Positions 4,725 to 5,975 of a DNA stretch of 5,975 nucleotides are shown piece by piece. A model generated the notes under the pieces. That model was given only the letters and a program-made list of their open reading frames with translations. It did no database searches and was not told where the DNA came from. The position numbers and the translations under genes are program-made. How positions within the stretch are numbered: position 1 is the first letter of the stretch; every line of letters begins with the position of its first letter. This stretch comes from BMS3ABIN03 sp964418885 (lineage in GTDB: Bacteria > Bacteroidota > Ignavibacteria > Ignavibacteriales > Ignavibacteriaceae), in contig CAYQNW010000131.1 in the NCBI GenBank assembly GCA_964418885.1, forward strand, positions 1 through 5,975, in the 5' to 3' direction.

Positions 4725-5723
4725 ATGAAACTGCTTCACTACTGCATAATCAATTTAACTTTATTTATTCTTATTACAGGTTGCAGCAAAAAAGAAATTG
4801 TTAAAACTTTTTATCTCCAAGATGTTAATGTAACCGGACCAGTTAATCTTGCTCCTGTTCATATTACCGATCCATCCGACGTTCCATCATTTACAATATC
4901 ACCGAGATTTTCATACAATACTCAAAAAGAAATTCTTGGTACAGTTGAGGGGCATTCACAGGTAAACGCACGGGGAGAATTTGAATATGAAACAATTTTT
5001 AATGATGAGGACGGAACTGTTACTTATCGTGAAATCCCCGGAACAAATATTTATGATTACGAAGGAAGAAACCTTAAATGGAATATTTCTACATTAACAG
5101 CCGGTTTTGATATTGATATGAAACTATCTCAACATTTTGCATTATTCGGCGGATTAAATTATTCAGTTCAAAACAATAAGAGTATTTGGGGTTACATTGC
5201 CGGACTTGGATTTTTTTCACAAAAAAACGGAATGGGTATCCGGGTTGATGGAGGATTACATATTCAAAATATCTATTATGATGCTTATACATTAGTTAGT
5301 GTAACAGGTGGTGAAAATTATATTTTGTTTTATCATGATAAGGATAAAAATTCTCACCTAGACCCGTTTGTAAATATCACATTTAATACAGCATATAAAG
5401 ATTGGATAACAAATATTTTTATTAATGCGGGATTCACTGCTCAAACACTTGCTGATTTTGAACCTGAAAAACCTGATGCCGATTTTTATTTACCTGTACC
5501 TCCATTTCTCCTGCCAGTTAACATTAACAGATCAGTTATTATAAATGATTTGCGGGGAGAAAGTTTCGCAAGTTTCGTTCATTTTACACCCGGTATTTAC
5601 TTTGATGTAACAGGACAAAGTCGGGTTTTGTTTGGATCCAGGTTTTATTTTGAAACACAAATTGAAAATGCTGACAAGAACTTATTTATTATTCCATTTT
5701 TACAGGTGGATTTTGTTTTTTAG
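4725..5723 (+). CDS. Predicted outer-membrane beta-barrel lipoprotein, function unknown
   Basis: This is a predicted 332-residue protein. Residues 1-19 are a lipoprotein signal peptide with lipobox ITGC, so Cys20 should be lipidated. A short tether (21-55) containing the NVTGPVNLAPVHITDP stretch follows. From about residue 56 on, alternating hydrophobic/polar strands with many aromatic and glycine residues (for example FTISPRFSYN, LTAGFDIDMKL, FALFGGLNYSV, GYIAGLGFF, GMGIRVDGGLHI) suggest an outer-membrane barrel. The chain ends in Phe (LQVDFVF), as barrel proteins usually do. DKDKNSHLD at 205-213 resembles a calcium-binding loop (DxDxNxxxD) and probably sits in an inter-strand loop. A signal lipobox combined with a barrel is uncommon outside Bacteroidota-like groups. 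The start is supported by a good Shine-Dalgarno site. The gene is divergent from the kinase operon and convergent with the aminotransferase fragment, with only 12 bp between stop codons. No family is recognised and no substrate can be inferred. Confidence 0.85.
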   Translation: MKLLHYCIINLTLFILITGCSKKEIVKTFYLQDVNVTGPVNLAPVHITDPSDVPSFTISPRFSYNTQKEILGTVEGHSQVNARGEFEYETIFNDEDGTVTYREIPGTNIYDYEGRNLKWNISTLTAGFDIDMKLSQHFALFGGLNYSVQNNKSIWGYIAGLGFFSQKNGMGIRVDGGLHIQNIYYDAYTLVSVTGGENYILFYHDKDKNSHLDPFVNITFNTAYKDWITNIFINAGFTAQTLADFEPEKPDADFYLPVPPFLLPVNINRSVIINDLRGESFASFVHFTPGIYFDVTGQSRVLFGSRFYFETQIENADKNLFIIPFLQVDFVF

Positions 5724-5735
5724 TTGCGTAAATTA

Positions 5736-5975
5736 TTAATATTTTACAATTTCATTGTCCGATATAAGCTGATGAACAGTTACTTCTTTCCTCACTGAAT
5801 TAACCATCTTTAACTCTTCTGCCGCTAATAAATCATTTAGTGTAAGAATAGTCTCTTCTATTTCAGTACTTATGTTGATAAAATAATTACGATAAACTCC
5901 AGGCAAAATACCGCTAGAAGAATGCGGCGTTAACCAGATATCATTTTTCTTTATGAAGATATTCGTAATGCTGCC
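5736..5975 (-). CDS. Class IV aminotransferase, C-terminal fragment (aminodeoxychorismate lyase-like)
   Basis: The last 79 codons of a gene enter the window at its right edge and end at the TAA complementary to 5736-5738. The translation reads GSITNIFIKKNDIWLTPHSSSGILPGVYRN, then a TLNDLLAAEELKMVNSVRKEVTV segment, ending DNEIVKY. The GSITNIF opening, the TPxxSSGxLPGVxR motif and the AAEExxxxNSVR segment are the C-terminal half of fold-type IV PLP enzymes. They fit 4-amino-4-deoxychorismate lyase (PabC, which makes p-aminobenzoate for folate) best, either as a stand-alone enzyme or as the C-terminal domain of a PabB-PabC fusion. Branched-chain or D-amino-acid aminotransferases are the alternatives. 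The catalytic lysine would lie outside the window. No strong terminator is visible in the 12-bp gap to the convergent lipoprotein gene. Confidence 0.85.
   Translation of the reverse strand, partial: GSITNIFIKKNDIWLTPHSSSGILPGVYRNYFINISTEIEETILTLNDLLAAEELKMVNSVRKEVTVHQLISDNEIVKY

Noticed and set aside
5089..5292. 67-codon minus-strand reading frame
   Set aside because: It is an antisense shadow inside the lipoprotein gene, with no recognisable features.
5728..5747. GTAAA/TTTAC inverted repeat between the convergent stops as a bidirectional terminator
   Set aside because: It is only five A/T-rich pairs with a 10-base loop, too weak to call.

Overview
The window is AT-rich and comes from a draft assembly: there is a 10-base N run at 240-249. 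Strong Shine-Dalgarno sites precede two genes, TAnnTTTG-like promoter elements occur, and an outer-membrane beta-barrel lipoprotein is present. Together these suggest a Gram-negative member of the Bacteroidota/Ignavibacteriota/Chlorobiota group. This placement is an inference from gene style; no rRNA or other marker is present.

Layout. 1-462 (minus) is the 5' part of a type 2 isopentenyl-diphosphate isomerase gene, interrupted by the assembly gap. 581-661 holds two GC-rich hairpins, one of them a convincing minus-strand terminator. 711-1019 (minus) encodes a small DUF3892-like cytoplasmic protein. 1020-1310 is non-coding and carries two identical 16-bp palindromes exactly 42 bp apart. 1311-1889 and 1900-2340 (both minus, 10 bp apart) encode a roughly seven-helix membrane protein and a small secreted protein ending in CPPICL. 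2341-2515 is non-coding and carries a third, diverged copy of the palindrome. 2516-3187 (NarL/FixJ response regulator) and 3150-4388 (NarX-type PAS histidine kinase) overlap by 38 nt and form a two-component operon on the minus strand. 4389-4724 is the divergent intergenic region. 4725-5723 (plus) encodes a predicted outer-membrane beta-barrel lipoprotein. 5736-5975 (minus) is the C-terminal end of a class IV aminotransferase of the aminodeoxychorismate lyase (PabC) type, cut by the window edge.

The most interesting unit is 711-4388. A histidine kinase/response regulator pair lies next to a secreted protein gene, a polytopic membrane protein gene and a DUF3892-like gene. The same palindrome (TTAGTAC-AT-GTACTAA type) lies upstream of the secreted/membrane pair and upstream of the DUF3892-like gene, and I see no good copy anywhere else in the window. 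The simplest hypothesis is that the response regulator binds these palindromes and controls the neighbouring genes, making a small self-contained envelope-signalling locus. The link between regulator and sites is inferred, not shown.
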